A DNA stretch of 64,000 nucleotides from Pseudoneobacillus sp042683745 (GCF_042683745.1 NZ_JBHUJX010000036.1:248001-312000); one strand, 5' to 3'. Positions 16,559-26,213 are shown, counted from the stretch's first letter. Translations and numbers: made by a program. Notes: generated by a model from the letters alone, not told the origin.

Positions 16559-19500
16559 GTGAAAGGTTTAGTCAATTTTGTCTTAAAGAATAAATTAGCC
16601 GTATGGTTGCTTACGATTATCATAACGGTATCTGGTATTTATTCAGGTACACGTATGAATATGGAGACGATTCCAAATATATCAATTCCTTATTTAATGA
16701 TAATGGATGTATATCCTGGGGCCACTCCCGAAAAAGTCATGGAAGATGTGTCCATGCCGATAGAAAAAGCAGTTGAAGGTCTTGAACACGTGAAAGCCGT
16801 ATATTCAAATTCCTATTCTAACATGGCAAGTATTCAAGTGGAGTATGAATACGGTATTGATATGGATGAAGCAAAACGCGCCTTACAATCTGCGTTGGAA
16901 ACAGTGAAATTACCAGAAGTAGCACAAAAGCCGACAACAACAGCCATTAGCATGAACATGATGCCAGTTGTTGCTTTAAGTGTAAGTAGTAAAAAAGAGG
17001 ATATTGTTGAATTAACGTCAACAGTTGAAGAAAGTTTAATTCCAAAAATTGAAAAAATCGATGGTGTTGCTTCCGCGACAATCACAGGACAACACATCGA
17101 AGAAGTGGACTTAACGTATAACAAAGCAAAAATGGATGAGCTTGGTTTAACTGAAGATAAGGTCAAACAAATGATTCAAGCTAGTAATCTTTCTGTTTCA
17201 TTAGGACTTTACGAGTTTACAGAAGGTGAACAGGCTGTTGCGATTGACGGCAAGTTCATGACAGCTGATGAATTAAAGAATATGCTTATTCCTGTCACAC
17301 CGTCAGCTACCAATCCAACACCATTTGTGAAACTTAGCGATATCGCTACCATTAACCTCGTTGGTAAAGTACAATCGGTTTCACGTACAAACGGTAAAGA
17401 GGCTATTGCCATTCAAATTGTTAAAGGTCAACAAGCAAACACAGTTGATGTCGTAGACAAAGTGAAGAAGTTAGTGAAAGAGGAAAAGGCAAAGATCGAT
17501 GGACTTGTCATTGATGTAACTCTTGACCAGGGTGCACCAATTAAAGAATCGGTTTCAACCATGATTGAAAAAGCAGTATTTGGTGGATTAATTGCTGTCT
17601 TAATCATTCTTCTTTTCCTACGTGATTTTAAATCAACGATTATTTCCATTGTATCCATTCCCGTTTCGATTTTCATGGCCTTGCTTCTACTGAACTGGAT
17701 GGATATTACGCTTAATATTATGACTCTTGGTGCGATTACGGTCGCTATTGGTCGAGTCATCGATGACTCAATCGTCGTAGTTGAAAATATTTATCGTCGA
17801 CTGCATTTAAAGGATGAGAAATTAACAGGTCGTGCCCTAGTGCGTGAAGCGACCATTGAAATGTTTAAACCAATCATGTCATCCACATTAGTAACGGTTG
17901 CCGTATTCGCACCACTTATCTTCGTCGGTGGTATGGTAGGAGAGCTGTTTGCGCCATTCGCATTAACGATGGCATTTGCACTTGGGGCATCATTAATTGT
18001 TGCCATTACCATCGTTCCAGCCCTTTCGCATTTCTTGTTCAAGAAGAAGTTATATAGCGAAAAGACAGAAAAGAGCCATAAAGAGTCTGGTAAGTTATCG
18101 AATTGGTACAAAGGTTTCCTTGAAAAAACACTAAACCATAAAATCATTACCTCAATCATTGCGATTGTTTTATTAGTTGGTAGCTTAGCTTTAACACCAT
18201 TAATCGGTTTCAGCTTCATGGGTAGTGAGGAAGATAAAGTGATGTACTTAACGTACACACCAAAAGCAGGCGAACTACCGGAAGAAACACTGGAAAATAT
18301 TAAAGTCGTCGAAGACAAGATGCTAAAACGTGATGATATTAATATCGTTCAAGTTTCTATTACAGAAGCAGGAGATCAAATGTCAGCGATGATGGGCGGG
18401 GGTGCAGGTGGTGGATTAATGTACCTCATCTTTGACCCAGAAATGGAAGACTTCCCAGAGGCACGCTCGGAAATTGAAGACTATGTGTTTAACATAGGAC
18501 AAACAGGTGAATGGAAGAGCCAAAACTTCTCATCGATGTCAGGGCCTGCAAATGAAGTTAGCTACACATTCTACAGTGAAGATTTAAATAAACTAAATCA
18601 ATCTGTAAAAATGGTAGAAGAAGTCATGAAAAAAAATAAAGGCTTAGAAAAAGTTACCTCAAGTGCAGAGGACGCTTATGTTGAATATACTTTCCAAGTA
18701 GCACAGGATGAGCTGTTACAGTATGGTTTAACTGCAGGACAGCTTGTCATGATGTTAAACCCAATGAAAACAAAAGATGTTTTAACAACGGTTGAGAAAA
18801 ATGGGAATTCCCTAGATGTCATTGTTCAGCAAGAACAAACGACGCAACCAAAATCAATTGAAGATCTTTTAGCTACACAAGTACCGACAGCACTTGGTAC
18901 AGCCGTGCCACTTTCTGAGCTTGTAACAGTTAAGCAAGGGACAACACTAAATACACTTGCACGTAGTAAAGGCGAATACTTCGCAACCGTATCAGGAAAA
19001 GTCATTGGAGATGATATTTCCAAAGCATCATCAAAAGTAGCAAAAGACATTGATAAGTTAGATTTACCTAAAGGAGTTACAGTTGGCGTTGCGGGTGTAC
19101 AGGCGGATATGACTGAAACCTTTACACAGCTTGGTGTCGCTATGGCAGCGGCAGTTGCGATCGTTTACTTTATCCTTGTTGTTACATTCCGAGAAGGTGT
19201 CGCACCATTCGCCATCCTATTCTCGTTACCATTTGCGGTAATAGGTTCATTTGTTGGTTTATTGATTGCTGGTGAAACGATCTCTGTATCTGTCATGATG
19301 GGTCTATTAATGTTAATTGGTATCGTTGTAACGAATGCCATCGTTCTAGTAGACCGTATCATTCATATGGAACGTGATGGAATGACAATGCGTGAAGCTG
19401 TTCTTGAGGCAGGGGCTACACGTCTGCGCCCAATCCTTATGACAGCAATCGCTACAATTGGTGCTTTAATCCCATTAGCACTGGGTTCAGGCGGTGGCGG

Positions 19501-19642
19501 TTTAATCTCGAAAGGTCTTGGTATTACCGTAATCGGTGGTTTAACAAGTTCAACATTATTAACCTTAATTGTTGTACCAATCGTTTATGAAGTCTTATCT
19601 AAGCTATTCAAGAAAAACCGAAAAGAAATAGAAGAAAATTAA
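16559..19642 (+). CDS. swrC: RND-family efflux pump, SwrC/AcrB-like
   Basis: Proton-driven export pump in the cytoplasmic membrane; the B. subtilis relative SwrC (YerP) exports surfactin and supports swarming. The 1027-residue product has the RND plan: N-terminal helix, first large extracytoplasmic loop (GATPEKVMEDVSMPIE), helices with the motif GRVIDDSIVVVENI that carries proton-relay Asp residues (~400), a second loop and a second membrane half (GIVVTNAIVLVDR). A Gly-rich patch (MMGGGAGGG) lies in the second loop. The open frame starts at ATG 16523, but the predicted -10 box ends at 16516, placing that ATG at the transcription start; the GTG at 16559 after AAGGGTAGGTG is the better start. 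A structured repeat begins right after the stop. Confidence 0.92.
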   Translation: MKGLVNFVLKNKLAVWLLTIIITVSGIYSGTRMNMETIPNISIPYLMIMDVYPGATPEKVMEDVSMPIEKAVEGLEHVKAVYSNSYSNMASIQVEYEYGIDMDEAKRALQSALETVKLPEVAQKPTTTAISMNMMPVVALSVSSKKEDIVELTSTVEESLIPKIEKIDGVASATITGQHIEEVDLTYNKAKMDELGLTEDKVKQMIQASNLSVSLGLYEFTEGEQAVAIDGKFMTADELKNMLIPVTPSATNPTPFVKLSDIATINLVGKVQSVSRTNGKEAIAIQIVKGQQANTVDVVDKVKKLVKEEKAKIDGLVIDVTLDQGAPIKESVSTMIEKAVFGGLIAVLIILLFLRDFKSTIISIVSIPVSIFMALLLLNWMDITLNIMTLGAITVAIGRVIDDSIVVVENIYRRLHLKDEKLTGRALVREATIEMFKPIMSSTLVTVAVFAPLIFVGGMVGELFAPFALTMAFALGASLIVAITIVPALSHFLFKKKLYSEKTEKSHKESGKLSNWYKGFLEKTLNHKIITSIIAIVLLVGSLALTPLIGFSFMGSEEDKVMYLTYTPKAGELPEETLENIKVVEDKMLKRDDINIVQVSITEAGDQMSAMMGGGAGGGLMYLIFDPEMEDFPEARSEIEDYVFNIGQTGEWKSQNFSSMSGPANEVSYTFYSEDLNKLNQSVKMVEEVMKKNKGLEKVTSSAEDAYVEYTFQVAQDELLQYGLTAGQLVMMLNPMKTKDVLTTVEKNGNSLDVIVQQEQTTQPKSIEDLLATQVPTALGTAVPLSELVTVKQGTTLNTLARSKGEYFATVSGKVIGDDISKASSKVAKDIDKLDLPKGVTVGVAGVQADMTETFTQLGVAMAAAVAIVYFILVVTFREGVAPFAILFSLPFAVIGSFVGLLIAGETISVSVMMGLLMLIGIVVTNAIVLVDRIIHMERDGMTMREAVLEAGATRLRPILMTAIATIGALIPLALGSGGGGLISKGLGITVIGGLTSSTLLTLIVVPIVYEVLSKLFKKNRKEIEEN

Positions 19643-19935
19643 GAAAAGCGCGGGGCGCCTTGATCAGCCCCGATAAAGAAGACTGGTCGATTGGCGAGAG
19701 TAGCGAAGCCAGAGACCTAGTCGCACTTATGCAAACCGTTCTTTGGTTTGCCAAGCAAATGCTTCGCCAGTCGGAAAGTCGTTCTTTGACTTTTTGGCTA
19801 GCGAACATTTGACCTCGAGGTCGACAAAAACGCGACGTCCTGTCGCATTGTCGACACTAGTACATCCTGTACGTCGGGGCTAGGACGCTTGCGCTGGACA
19901 ATTTTTGAAATCCAAAAATGTTATACTTTCTTATC
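19643..19935 (+). repeat. Structured modular repeat, family 1, copy 2 (longest)
   Basis: Starts at the base after the swrC stop codon and ends ~12 bases before a terminator, so it is transcribed as the swrC 3' untranslated region. It shares both ends and the CATTTGACCTCGAG core with copies 1 and 3. Terminal AGCCCCGA and TCGGGGCT can pair. Central hairpins include AAAGTC-GTTCTT-TGACTTT, GCAAACC-GTTCTT-TGGTTTGC, TTCGC/GCGAA and GCGACGTCCTGTCGC. Compared with copy 3 it has an extra ~75-bp hairpin module on the left and an extra ~60-bp module on the right. Confidence 0.85.
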
Positions 19936-19947
19936 TTCTAAAAAAAT

Positions 19948-19990
19948 GAGGCCCTACAAGATAAAATTATTCTTGTAGGGCCTCGTTTTT
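19948..19990. terminator. Bidirectional terminator between swrC and the SDR gene
   Basis: Perfect 13-bp arms GAGGCCCTACAAG (19948-19960) and CTTGTAGGGCCTC (19972-19984) with A-run before and T-run after; serves the two convergent genes. Confidence 0.9.
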
Positions 19991-19994
19991 GTTT

Positions 19995-21092
19995 TTACTG
20001 GATTGTAAGATGTTTTTCTTTATCATTTTTATGCTTCCTATAATAGTCAACCATAGGAGGAATAATTTCCTTAAAATCAGGACAAGTTATGCCGGAGCCC
20101 CTCAAATCATGCTCCGTTTGTGTACAATCATACTCTGCCAGGCAAGTGAAGTAATCCAAGGCTTCTTTTTCTACCTTAACCCATTTTCGAAAAACAGAAA
20201 AAGATAGAAACCATTTTGCAAATGAAAGTGGAATCATCCCTATCGGTTCCTTACCAAGGTATTCTTTCATAAGCATTCGATAAACTTCTTTTGCACTGTA
20301 AGGTTTCGGATCTGTTAATTGATAGGTCTTTCCTATTCCTACTTCAGCATGTCCAAGATAGACGGTAGCATTAAATATGTAATCAACAGGAACAAAATTG
20401 CCCTTCGCTCTCCCTTGACCCAAATAAGGTAGGATAGGCAAAAATTTAAGTCTATCGAAAAAATTTAATATAAAATAAGGACCATCAAATTTAATTGTTT
20501 CTCCTGTTCTTGAATTTCCAACTACAATTCCAGGTCGAATTATGGTCGTTGGCACCTTATCTTTAAGACTTTGTACGAGTACTTCAGCTTCGCATTTTGT
20601 CCTTTCATAATGATTTTTGAAGCTTTGATTCATTTCTAATTGTGATTCAAGGATTCTACCTTCGCGTGTTCCCGCCACATAGGAGGTACTAAAGTAGATA
20701 TAACGCTTGATCTTTTGACAATTCAAAACCCACTCATTTACATTTTTCGTTCCCATTACGTTTACCTTATAGGCAATATCCTTTGGAACAGCTAAATCAT
20801 ATATCGCTGCGAGATGAAAGATATGCGTAGCCTTATTATGTAAACTTTCATTTAGCCCAGGCTGTATATCCAGATGTGGCTTCGTGATGTCACCTTTAAT
20901 TACGGTAAACATCTCCACGCTAATTCCTTCTTCTTTTACTATTTTTCCAATCTCCTCTAAAGCCTTTTGTGCTTGATTTGGTAAAACTAGTAGATAAATA
21001 TGGTCTATCTCATATTGATCATGAATAATTTTTTTAATTAAGGAAGTTGCTAAAAATCCAGGGAAACCAGTAAAGAAATAGGTATTGGCCAT
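19995..21092 (-). CDS. Extended SDR / fatty-acyl-reductase-like NAD(P)-binding protein
   Basis: A 365-residue NAD(P)-dependent reductase of the extended short-chain dehydrogenase type. It has the Rossmann motif TGFPGFLA at residues 8-15, DITKP and FHLAAIYDL, and the catalytic YxxxK as Tyr-Glu-Arg-Thr-Lys (NHYERTKCEAE), followed by RPGIVVG. The overall pattern is that of the NAD_binding_4 (male sterility/thioester reductase) domain, whose members reduce fatty acyl-CoA or thioester-bound acyl groups; there is no carrier protein or adenylation domain here. Start with AGGAGG. A 93-residue membrane protein gene lies 53 bp upstream on the same strand and may be co-transcribed. Confidence 0.82.
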   Translation of the reverse strand: MANTYFFTGFPGFLATSLIKKIIHDQYEIDHIYLLVLPNQAQKALEEIGKIVKEEGISVEMFTVIKGDITKPHLDIQPGLNESLHNKATHIFHLAAIYDLAVPKDIAYKVNVMGTKNVNEWVLNCQKIKRYIYFSTSYVAGTREGRILESQLEMNQSFKNHYERTKCEAEVLVQSLKDKVPTTIIRPGIVVGNSRTGETIKFDGPYFILNFFDRLKFLPILPYLGQGRAKGNFVPVDYIFNATVYLGHAEVGIGKTYQLTDPKPYSAKEVYRMLMKEYLGKEPIGMIPLSFAKWFLSFSVFRKWVKVEKEALDYFTCLAEYDCTQTEHDLRGSGITCPDFKEIIPPMVDYYRKHKNDKEKHLTIQ

Positions 21093-21145
21093 ATAGACAG
21101 CTCCTCCTTTAATCTAATAACTATCTTATTAAGAGATTAATAATC

Positions 21146-21427
21146 CTATAGATTAATAATGATCAATGGTACTCCTAAAAGAATAATCCATAACATTGGT
21201 ATCAAATTAACAATAATAGCAACACGTCTTTTGCGTACATGAAGGATCCATGCGATGATGCTACAAATGATTACCGCTATTGGATATAAACCAATGGATA
21301 AAACAAAAGTAACATTACCCAATCCTATACCATTATCAAAACTCATAAACGACAATCCCCAAATGATCAACCATGGTAATGTACATATTAAATAAAGAAT
21401 TTGACTAATGACCAGAAACTTTTTCAT
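21146..21427 (-). CDS. Small three-helix membrane protein, function unknown
   Basis: A 93-residue hydrophobic protein with about three transmembrane segments and a basic HVRKRR loop between the second and third. A strong GAGGAGGAG site precedes the ATG at 21427, which supports it as a real gene. It is probably co-transcribed with the SDR gene downstream. No family recognised. Confidence 0.65.
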   Translation of the reverse strand: MKKFLVISQILYLICTLPWLIIWGLSFMSFDNGIGLGNVTFVLSIGLYPIAVIICSIIAWILHVRKRRVAIIVNLIPMLWIILLGVPLIIINL

Positions 21428-21686
21428 AAACTCCTCCTCACCAATAGCTCCAGTTCATGAATATAATAATTGGAATTTTTTATTTTTTGGAAATTATACC
21501 ATTATCAGATGTATAATACTATTTAAAATGCCTTCTTTCACGAGATAAAATAATTTCCAAAAGGGGATTTTTTCAATGAAAGAAATCTATTTCAAGGCTT
21601 AGATAAATCCCGCATTTTTCCATCATTTGAACTTTCAACATGAATAAATTAACTAATTAATATATAGAATACAGGAATTTTTTACA

Positions 21687-21702
21687 TTACAATTTATTGT
21701 AA
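21687..21702. promoter_or_regulatory. Inverted repeat upstream of the Bce-type response regulator gene
   Basis: TTACAA-TTTA-TTGTAA, 22 bases before the response-regulator start. It could be an operator or a leader hairpin. Apart from this, the 296-bp space upstream shows no confident promoter. Confidence 0.35.
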
Positions 21703-21723
21703 AAGTAAAAGTGAGGTGAATAC

Positions 21724-22419
21724 TTGTTCAAACTCCTGTTAATTGAAGATGATGCTACTCTCTATCATGAAATGAAAGACCGATTATCTGGTTGGTCTTA
21801 TGATGTCTATGGTATTACTGATTTTAGTCAAGTTATGCAAGATGTTATCGCTGTAAAACCTGATTTAGTAATTATTGATATTCAATTGCCCAAGTTTGAT
21901 GGCTTTCATTGGTGCCGGATGATTCGCGCGCGTTCAAATGTTCCGATTATCTTTCTATCATCACGCGATCATCCGACTGATATGGTGATGTCAATGCAGC
22001 TTGGTGCAGATGACTTTATTCAAAAACCTTTTCATTTCGATGTGCTCATTGCGAAAATACAAGCTATCCTTCGCCGTGTCTATAATTACAATACAGAAAA
22101 AATCAAACTTAAAACATGGAACGGTGCAACAGTCGATTATGAAAGTAATACCGTCACCAATGAAACTGGATCCATTGAGTTAACGAAGAATGAAATTTTT
22201 ATTTTAAAACAACTAATTGAGCAAAAAAATAAAATTGTTAGCCGTGAAGAAATAATGAAAAGCTTATGGGATGATGAGCGTTTTGTTAGTGATAATACAT
22301 TAACGGTTAATGTCAATCGTTTGCGTAAAAGACTAGATGATCTTGGTTTAGGAAGATATATTGAAACAAAAGTGGGACAAGGCTACATGGCTGTCGAAGA
22401 GGCACAGGACTATGATTAG
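21724..22419 (+). CDS. Bce-type response regulator (OmpR family)
   Basis: Response regulator of a Bce-like antimicrobial-peptide detoxification module. The 231-residue protein has a receiver (~1-118) with acidic pocket Glu8/Asp9/Asp10, phospho-acceptor Asp52 (IIDIQLPKFDG) and Lys (IQKPF), and an OmpR-type winged helix (~125-228). The start codon is TTG at 21724 after GAGGTG. It overlaps the kinase gene by 8 bases, and kinase and ABC genes follow in the usual RSAB order. It is expected to bind the 7-4-7 inverted repeat located just upstream of the ABC genes. BceR, PsdR and YxdJ of B. subtilis are the closest known kinds; I cannot tell which. Confidence 0.9.
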   Translation: MFKLLLIEDDATLYHEMKDRLSGWSYDVYGITDFSQVMQDVIAVKPDLVIIDIQLPKFDGFHWCRMIRARSNVPIIFLSSRDHPTDMVMSMQLGADDFIQKPFHFDVLIAKIQAILRRVYNYNTEKIKLKTWNGATVDYESNTVTNETGSIELTKNEIFILKQLIEQKNKIVSREEIMKSLWDDERFVSDNTLTVNVNRLRKRLDDLGLGRYIETKVGQGYMAVEEAQDYD

Positions 22420-23416
22420 AAAATTTTTTATCGAAAGATGCAGTTGGATTTTTCTATTCCTTTTCCTGCATCTGTTTATCATCTTTGTCACTTTTGTTGA
22501 TTCGACCATCCCATTAACACCGATCCTATATATCGTTTTTTTATCCACCATAATCTTTACCATCTTTATCATCATCCGCTACCACAAAGAGACGAGATTC
22601 TACAAAAGCCTTGAAGACTGGGATACCAATCTCGATTTAACGAGTTTAGCCGCTGCAGATAGTCCTTTCGAAAGAATAATTGAAGAAAGTATAACAAATC
22701 AAACAGAACGGTTAAAAAAGGATGCCTCCATCAATCGGGTTACTTTAGAACAGGAAAAGGATGAACTACTATCTTGGATTCACGAGGTAAAAACACCGTT
22801 AACAGCGATGCATTTAATGATTGAACGCTTGGACGATGAAGCCACAAAAGCACAACTGACCCACGAATGGCTGCGAATTCATTTGCTGCTTGACCAGAAG
22901 CTTCATCAGAAGCGCCTTCTCTTTATTGAAAATGATTTGTATATTGAAAAGCTAGATGTAAAACCGTTACTATTTAAGGAGATTAAAGAGTTACAATCAT
23001 GGTGTATTCAAAAAGGAATTGGATTTGATGTGGATTTAGAGATGACAACAGTCTTTAGTGATGGCAAATGGTTAGCCTTTATTCTCAGACAGCTATTAAC
23101 CAATGCCGTAAAGTATAGTGAAGCATCAGATATTATCATTAAAACCTATCAGCAAAATGAGCAAACTTACTTAGAGGTTCAAGATTTCGGACGTGGTATT
23201 GACGCAAAAGACTTGCCCCGAATATTTGATAAAGGCTTTACCTCTACATCCAAACATCAAGACAATGCAGCAACAGGCATGGGACTATACTTAGCCAAAA
23301 AAGCAGCTCTACCCTTACTTATTCATATCGAAGTACACTCAAAACTCGGAGCAGGAACAACTTTCACCTTACTGTTTCCAAAAAGAAATGAATTTCATCA
23401 TATTGCAGGCATGTGA
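22412..23416 (+). CDS. Bce-type intramembrane-sensing histidine kinase
   Basis: A 334-residue kinase with two N-terminal transmembrane helices (~11-28 and 35-56) joined by a loop of only a few residues, the hallmark of intramembrane-sensing BceS-like kinases that take their signal from the partner ABC permease. The phospho-acceptor is His124 (SWIHEVKTPLTAM), and the ATPase domain has an N box (LLTNAVKYS), DFGRGI and GTGMGLY-like AATGMGLYL. The start ATG (22412) overlaps the regulator stop; an upstream extension in the open frame is inside the regulator gene. Its stop codon TGA lies inside the left arm of the presumed operator of the next gene. Confidence 0.9.
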   Translation: MIRKFFIERCSWIFLFLFLHLFIIFVTFVDSTIPLTPILYIVFLSTIIFTIFIIIRYHKETRFYKSLEDWDTNLDLTSLAAADSPFERIIEESITNQTERLKKDASINRVTLEQEKDELLSWIHEVKTPLTAMHLMIERLDDEATKAQLTHEWLRIHLLLDQKLHQKRLLFIENDLYIEKLDVKPLLFKEIKELQSWCIQKGIGFDVDLEMTTVFSDGKWLAFILRQLLTNAVKYSEASDIIIKTYQQNEQTYLEVQDFGRGIDAKDLPRIFDKGFTSTSKHQDNAATGMGLYLAKKAALPLLIHIEVHSKLGAGTTFTLLFPKRNEFHHIAGM

Positions 23417-23433
23417 CAAAAATGTCACATGCC
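23408..23433. promoter_or_regulatory. Bce-type operator: perfect inverted repeat at the kinase stop codon
   Basis: GGCATGTGACA-AAAA-TGTCACATGCC, an 11-4-11 perfect inverted repeat whose centre TGTGACA-N4-TGTCACA fits the 7-4-7 architecture described for BceR-like regulator sites. It overlaps the last codons of the kinase gene (TGA at 23414-23416). A -10-like TATAAT at 23481-23486 lies 30 bases before the ATPase gene, so the site is in activator position. It could also act as a terminator-like hairpin for the regulator-kinase transcript. Confidence 0.8.
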
Positions 23434-23515
23434 TTTCTTGTTTGTTCGTTGAATCGAAGGATAACAGCATCCAGACTCTTTATAATAAAACTATCGGTAA
23501 AAGGAGTGTGTCAAT

Positions 23516-24277
23516 ATGGCGATATTGGAAGCAACAAAAATTTATAAAAACTATGGCAATAAATTTAATAAACAAGAAGTATTAAAGGGCATCGATATTA
23601 GTGTGGAAAAAGGAGAATTTGTCAGCATCATGGGAGCATCTGGTTCCGGAAAAACAACCTTGCTTAATGTACTTTCTTCAATTGATAAGGTTAGCACCGG
23701 AACCATCCATATCGATGGAAAAGAAATGACTGGGATGAAAGAAAAGCAGCTCGCTGAATTCCGTAAAAACCATTTAGGTTTTATCTTTCAAGAATATAAC
23801 TTATTGGATACCTTGACAGTGAAAGAAAATATTCTTTTACCTCTATCAATAACAAAAGTATCCAAAAAAGAAGCTGATCAAAAATTTAAAGAGGTCGCAA
23901 CAGAACTAGGCATTTATGATTTGAAAGATAAGTATCCCAATGAAATTTCTGGCGGCCAAAAACAGCGTACCTCTGCTGCTCGTTCCTTTATCCATCAACC
24001 AAGCATTATTTTTGCTGACGAACCAACTGGTGCACTCGATTCGAAATCTGCATCCGACTTGTTAAATAAGTTAAGCGAATTAAACCTGAAACGTAAAGCA
24101 ACGATTATTATGGTCACCCATGATCCGGTCGCAGCTAGTTATTGCAGTAGAGTCATTTTTATAAAAGATGGGCAAATCTATACGCAATTAAATAAAGGGG
24201 ACGAATCAAGAAAAGCCTTTTTCAATGACATTATGAAAACACAAGCTGTCTTGGGCGGGGTGCAAAATGAGCATTAA
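23516..24277 (+). CDS. Bce-type ABC transporter ATPase
   Basis: ATP-binding subunit of a peptide-antibiotic resistance transporter of the MacB/BceA type. The 253-residue protein has Walker A GASGSGKTT (~40-48), Q-loop region FIFQEYNLL, signature SGGQKQR and Walker B IIFADEPTGAL with the H-loop VTHDP. AAAAGGAGTG precedes the ATG. It overlaps the permease gene by 11 bases. Together the pair is expected to free lipid II-cycle intermediates from bound peptides such as bacitracin or lantibiotics and to signal flux to the kinase. Confidence 0.93.
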   Translation: MAILEATKIYKNYGNKFNKQEVLKGIDISVEKGEFVSIMGASGSGKTTLLNVLSSIDKVSTGTIHIDGKEMTGMKEKQLAEFRKNHLGFIFQEYNLLDTLTVKENILLPLSITKVSKKEADQKFKEVATELGIYDLKDKYPNEISGGQKQRTSAARSFIHQPSIIFADEPTGALDSKSASDLLNKLSELNLKRKATIIMVTHDPVAASYCSRVIFIKDGQIYTQLNKGDESRKAFFNDIMKTQAVLGGVQNEH

Positions 24278-26213
24278 TCAACTCATCCTTCGCAATCTGA
24301 AGAAAAATTTAAAGAATTATTATCTATATGTATTTGCGTTAATCTTTAGTGTCGCACTTTATTTTGCCTTTGTCACATTGCAGTATGATCCATCCTTGAA
24401 TGAAGCAAAAGAGACAATTAAAGGGGCGGCTGCCATTAAGGCTGCATCCGTCCTTCTTATTGCGATTGTTATGATTTTCCTTTTATATGCCAACCATCTC
24501 TTTGTGAAAAGGCGCAGTAAAGAAATTGGTTTATTCCAATTAATCGGTATGACAAAGAGTGAAATCTTCCGCCTTTTGAGTTTAGAGAACTTTATTCTTT
24601 ATTTCTGCTCCTTACTCATTGGAATCTTTATCGGATTTTCAGGCTCAAAATTAATCATGATGATTTTATTTAAATTGATGGGCCTGGAAACGAGCACAGC
24701 CCTTCAATTTTCTGTAAAAGCATTTGTCCAATCACTCATTGTTTTTGGAGTCATCTACCTCTTTATCATGTTGATGAACTATATATTTATTAAAAGACAA
24801 ACGATTTTATCGTTATTTAGGGTGGTCTCTTCGGCAGAAGGTAGAGTGAAAAAGATAAGCATTTTCGAAATGATCTTCGGAGTGATGGGAATTATATTGA
24901 TTCTTTCAGGCTACTATATTTCATCAAAGTTATTTGATGGGGACTTTACATCAATCAATGAACTTTTCTTGGCAATGATTTTCATTCTTGGATCTGTCAT
25001 CATAGGGACTTACCTTTTTTATAAAGGTTCTGTCACATTTATCACGAATATGATTCGAAAAAAGAAGGGCGGATATTTGAATATTAATGAAGTATTGTCG
25101 CTATCTTCGATTATGTTTCGAATGAAATCGAATGCCTTATTATTAACCATTATCACTACAGTTTCTGCACTAGCGATAGGGTTATTGTCCTTAAGCTATA
25201 TCTCCTACTATTCTGCAGAAAAAAGTGCTGAAAATAGTGTTCCTACGAATTTCTCACTAACCAGTAACGAGGATGCAGAACAATTTAAAGAAGCACTAAA
25301 AGCTGAAAGCATTGTCTACCGTGAAAAAAGAATCGATGTCATTCAAGTAACTGCTAATCTTGAGAAAATTATGGATACACATATAAAAGAATTAAACTTT
25401 GATTCAAATATCATGATCCTTCCAGTGGTAAGTGAAACATCCGTAAAAGACCTCAATCTATCGAAAGAAGAAACCCTTTTTACAGGGTACAATGATCTGA
25501 TGGAGAAAATGATGTCACTTAAAGCCTCTGGACAAATTGAATTTATAGGAATTAAGGAAACCATTCCGCAGAAATATAAAGGTTTAGAAAAAGAATTCAT
25601 CGTTCCTTACAATTTTACGAGTGGCGGCCTGCCTGTTGCCATTGTTGATGAAACGATATTTCAGCGCTTGAAAAAGGACCTTGATCCAAAAATTCAGCAA
25701 GCATCCTCCCTTTATATCGGAATCGATATAAAAGACGAAGCAAATATAAAAAAGGCCAATGAAATTTTTCAAAAATTAGCTATCAGTGAGAAACCAGGCA
25801 ACTTTTCACGTCTTGAAATGAGCAACAATCAGAAACAAATCATGGGCCTTATGATGTTTATCGTTGGATTTCTTGGATTAACCTTTCTAATCACATCAGG
25901 CTGTATTCTTTATTTTAAACAAATGGATGAAAGTGAAGATGAAAAGTCCCACTATACCATCTTGAGAAAGCTTGGTTTCACCCAAGGAGACTTACTAAAA
26001 GGAATTCAAGCAAAACAACTTTATAATTTTGGAATACCTTTGATGATTGGACTACTTCATAGTTATTTTGCTGTCCAATCAGGCTGGTTCTTGTTTGGCA
26101 CCGAGCTTTGGACACCAATGATTGCGGTCATGTTACTATACACTTCTTTATATTCGATTTTCGGAATACTCTCAGTTCTCTATTACAAAAAAGTGATTAA
26201 AGAAGCACTGTAG
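24267..26213 (+). CDS. Bce-type ABC transporter permease with large extracellular domain
   Basis: A 648-residue FtsX-domain permease. The pattern is that of BceB: about ten transmembrane helices, two FtsX-like regions (~55-175 and ~530-645), and one large extracellular domain of ~200 residues between helices 7 and 8 (about 310-520), thought to bind the peptide antibiotic. VKRRSKEIGLFQLIGMTKSEIFRLL is the typical cytoplasmic coupling loop. It is the last gene of the RSAB unit and is followed by a bidirectional terminator. The specific drug cannot be read from sequence. Confidence 0.92.
   Translation: MSINQLILRNLKKNLKNYYLYVFALIFSVALYFAFVTLQYDPSLNEAKETIKGAAAIKAASVLLIAIVMIFLLYANHLFVKRRSKEIGLFQLIGMTKSEIFRLLSLENFILYFCSLLIGIFIGFSGSKLIMMILFKLMGLETSTALQFSVKAFVQSLIVFGVIYLFIMLMNYIFIKRQTILSLFRVVSSAEGRVKKISIFEMIFGVMGIILILSGYYISSKLFDGDFTSINELFLAMIFILGSVIIGTYLFYKGSVTFITNMIRKKKGGYLNINEVLSLSSIMFRMKSNALLLTIITTVSALAIGLLSLSYISYYSAEKSAENSVPTNFSLTSNEDAEQFKEALKAESIVYREKRIDVIQVTANLEKIMDTHIKELNFDSNIMILPVVSETSVKDLNLSKEETLFTGYNDLMEKMMSLKASGQIEFIGIKETIPQKYKGLEKEFIVPYNFTSGGLPVAIVDETIFQRLKKDLDPKIQQASSLYIGIDIKDEANIKKANEIFQKLAISEKPGNFSRLEMSNNQKQIMGLMMFIVGFLGLTFLITSGCILYFKQMDESEDEKSHYTILRKLGFTQGDLLKGIQAKQLYNFGIPLMIGLLHSYFAVQSGWFLFGTELWTPMIAVMLLYTSLYSIFGILSVLYYKKVIKEAL

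Noticed and set aside
16834..19362. Several long reverse-strand ORFs across the RND pump gene
   Set aside because: They have no ribosome binding sites, unlikely composition (many Ser/Thr/Ile) and lie opposite a clearly conserved protein; they are shadows.
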